This document shows, in pieces, positions 7,231 through 7,711 of a stretch of 7,711 nt of DNA. Below the pieces are notes generated by a model. It was not told where the DNA came from and ran no database searches. It was given only the letters and a program-made list of their open reading frames with translations. The translations under genes and the position numbers were made by a program. The DNA is from Clostridia bacterium (GTDB lineage: Bacteria; Bacillota; Clostridia; Oscillospirales; Acutalibacteraceae), in assembly GCA_017442445.1 (NCBI GenBank), contig JAFRZS010000275.1, positions 1 to 7,711 of the forward strand, in the 5' to 3' direction. The stretch's first letter is position 1; every line of letters starts with the position of its first letter.

Positions 7231-7711
7231 TTATATAAGTTCACCTTTAACAATCCATGTCAAAGGTTCTGTTACCAATACATCAACAAATTTTCCTATA
7301 AGGTTTTCATCACCCGGAAATTCAATTATAACATTTCCCGAGGTTCTTCCCTGAAGGTAGTTTTCTCCCTGATTGCCTTTACCTTCAACTAACACCCTGT
7401 ATTTTTCACCCTTCATTTTTGCAGTTCTTTCACCTGCTTTTTTCTCCTGAAGGTCAAGTAATTCTTTGAACCACTTGCCCTTTTCTTCTCGCGATACGGG
7501 GTCAGGCATTGAATAAGCCTTTGTTCCGAATCTCGGTGAGAAAATGAATGTAAAGAGCGATGTAAAACCGACTTTATCAATAAGCTTTAAGGTATCCTTG
7601 AATTCTTCGTATGTTTCACCGGGGAAACCGACAATAACATCACTTGTGAAGGATACATCAGGCATAACCTTTCTTGCATATTCAATAAGCTCCATATACT
7701 GTTCAGCCGTA
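7231..7711 (-). CDS. miaB: tRNA-2-methylthio-N6-dimethylallyladenosine synthase MiaB, C-terminal part (cut by right edge)
   Basis: MiaB is a radical-SAM methylthiotransferase that turns i6A37 into ms2i6A37 using two Fe-S clusters. Only its last 159 residues are in the window. The reading frame stays open to the right edge (TAEQYMELIEYARKVMPDV and onward), so the methionine in TAEQYMELIE is not a start. SDVIVGFPGET is the conserved strand near the end of the radical-SAM barrel; FSPRFGTKAYSM corresponds to the Y-S-x-R-x-GT-x-A segment common to methylthiotransferases; and the final 65 or so residues form a TRAM domain that binds tRNA (ERTAKMKGEKYRVLVEG, then a GKFVDVLVTEPLTW ending). The catalytic cysteines of both clusters lie outside. 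The related MtaB acts on t6A37, but the TRAM ending and the position before a YlbF-family gene and mutS favour MiaB. It is the most upstream gene visible in the cluster. Confidence 0.93.
   Translation of the reverse strand, partial: TAEQYMELIEYARKVMPDVSFTSDVIVGFPGETYEEFKDTLKLIDKVGFTSLFTFIFSPRFGTKAYSMPDPVSREEKGKWFKELLDLQEKKAGERTAKMKGEKYRVLVEGKGNQGENYLQGRTSGNVIIEFPGDENLIGKFVDVLVTEPLTWIVKGELI

Noticed and set aside
7231..7695. Separate 154-residue gene starting at the methionine at 7695
   Set aside because: The frame continues upstream to the window edge with sequence typical of MiaB (TAEQY before that methionine), and the product begins in the middle of the radical-SAM domain, so this is a cut-off miaB rather than a short gene.

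Overview
The window is AT-rich and every recognisable gene lies on the minus strand. The proteins look like a low-GC Firmicute of class Clostridia. An affiliation near Ruminococcaceae/Oscillospiraceae is likely but is an inference from gene order and protein style. Support comes from strong GGAGG-type ribosome binding sites, an endonuclease-type MutL (the form used by bacteria without MutH), and the order miaB - YlbF family - mutS - mutL, which resembles ymcB-ymcA-cotE-mutS-mutL of Bacillus subtilis but lacks cotE.

In transcription order (high to low coordinates) the layout is: the 3' part of miaB (tRNA methylthiotransferase, cut by the right edge); a 138-residue YlbF/YmcA-family protein with a cysteine-rich tail; mutS; mutL; miaA (tRNA dimethylallyltransferase); a 405-residue single-pass membrane protein of HlyD/membrane-fusion type; and the first 29 codons of a YggS-type PLP-binding protein, cut by the left edge. 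The last is too short to be an obvious ORF. It was found from its ribosome binding site and its N-terminal sequence.

Gaps between genes are 24, 29, 14 and 16 bases, followed by overlaps of 11 and 23 bases. No terminator or promoter is visible, and no intergenic stretch reaches 30 bases, so one polycistronic transcript starting beyond the right edge is the simplest reading. Functionally the cluster joins DNA mismatch repair (MutS finds the mismatch, MutL nicks), two successive steps of tRNA A37 modification (MiaA adds the isopentenyl group, MiaB the methylthio group), a YlbF-family protein that may bind Fe-S, and an envelope protein leading into yggS. In many Firmicutes yggS begins the sepF-ylmH-divIVA cell-division region.

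No mobile element, CRISPR array, RNA gene, pseudogene or frameshift was found. This is mostly a conserved housekeeping neighbourhood. The least explained parts are the HlyD-like protein, which has no transporter partner in view, and the seven-cysteine tail of the YlbF-family protein.
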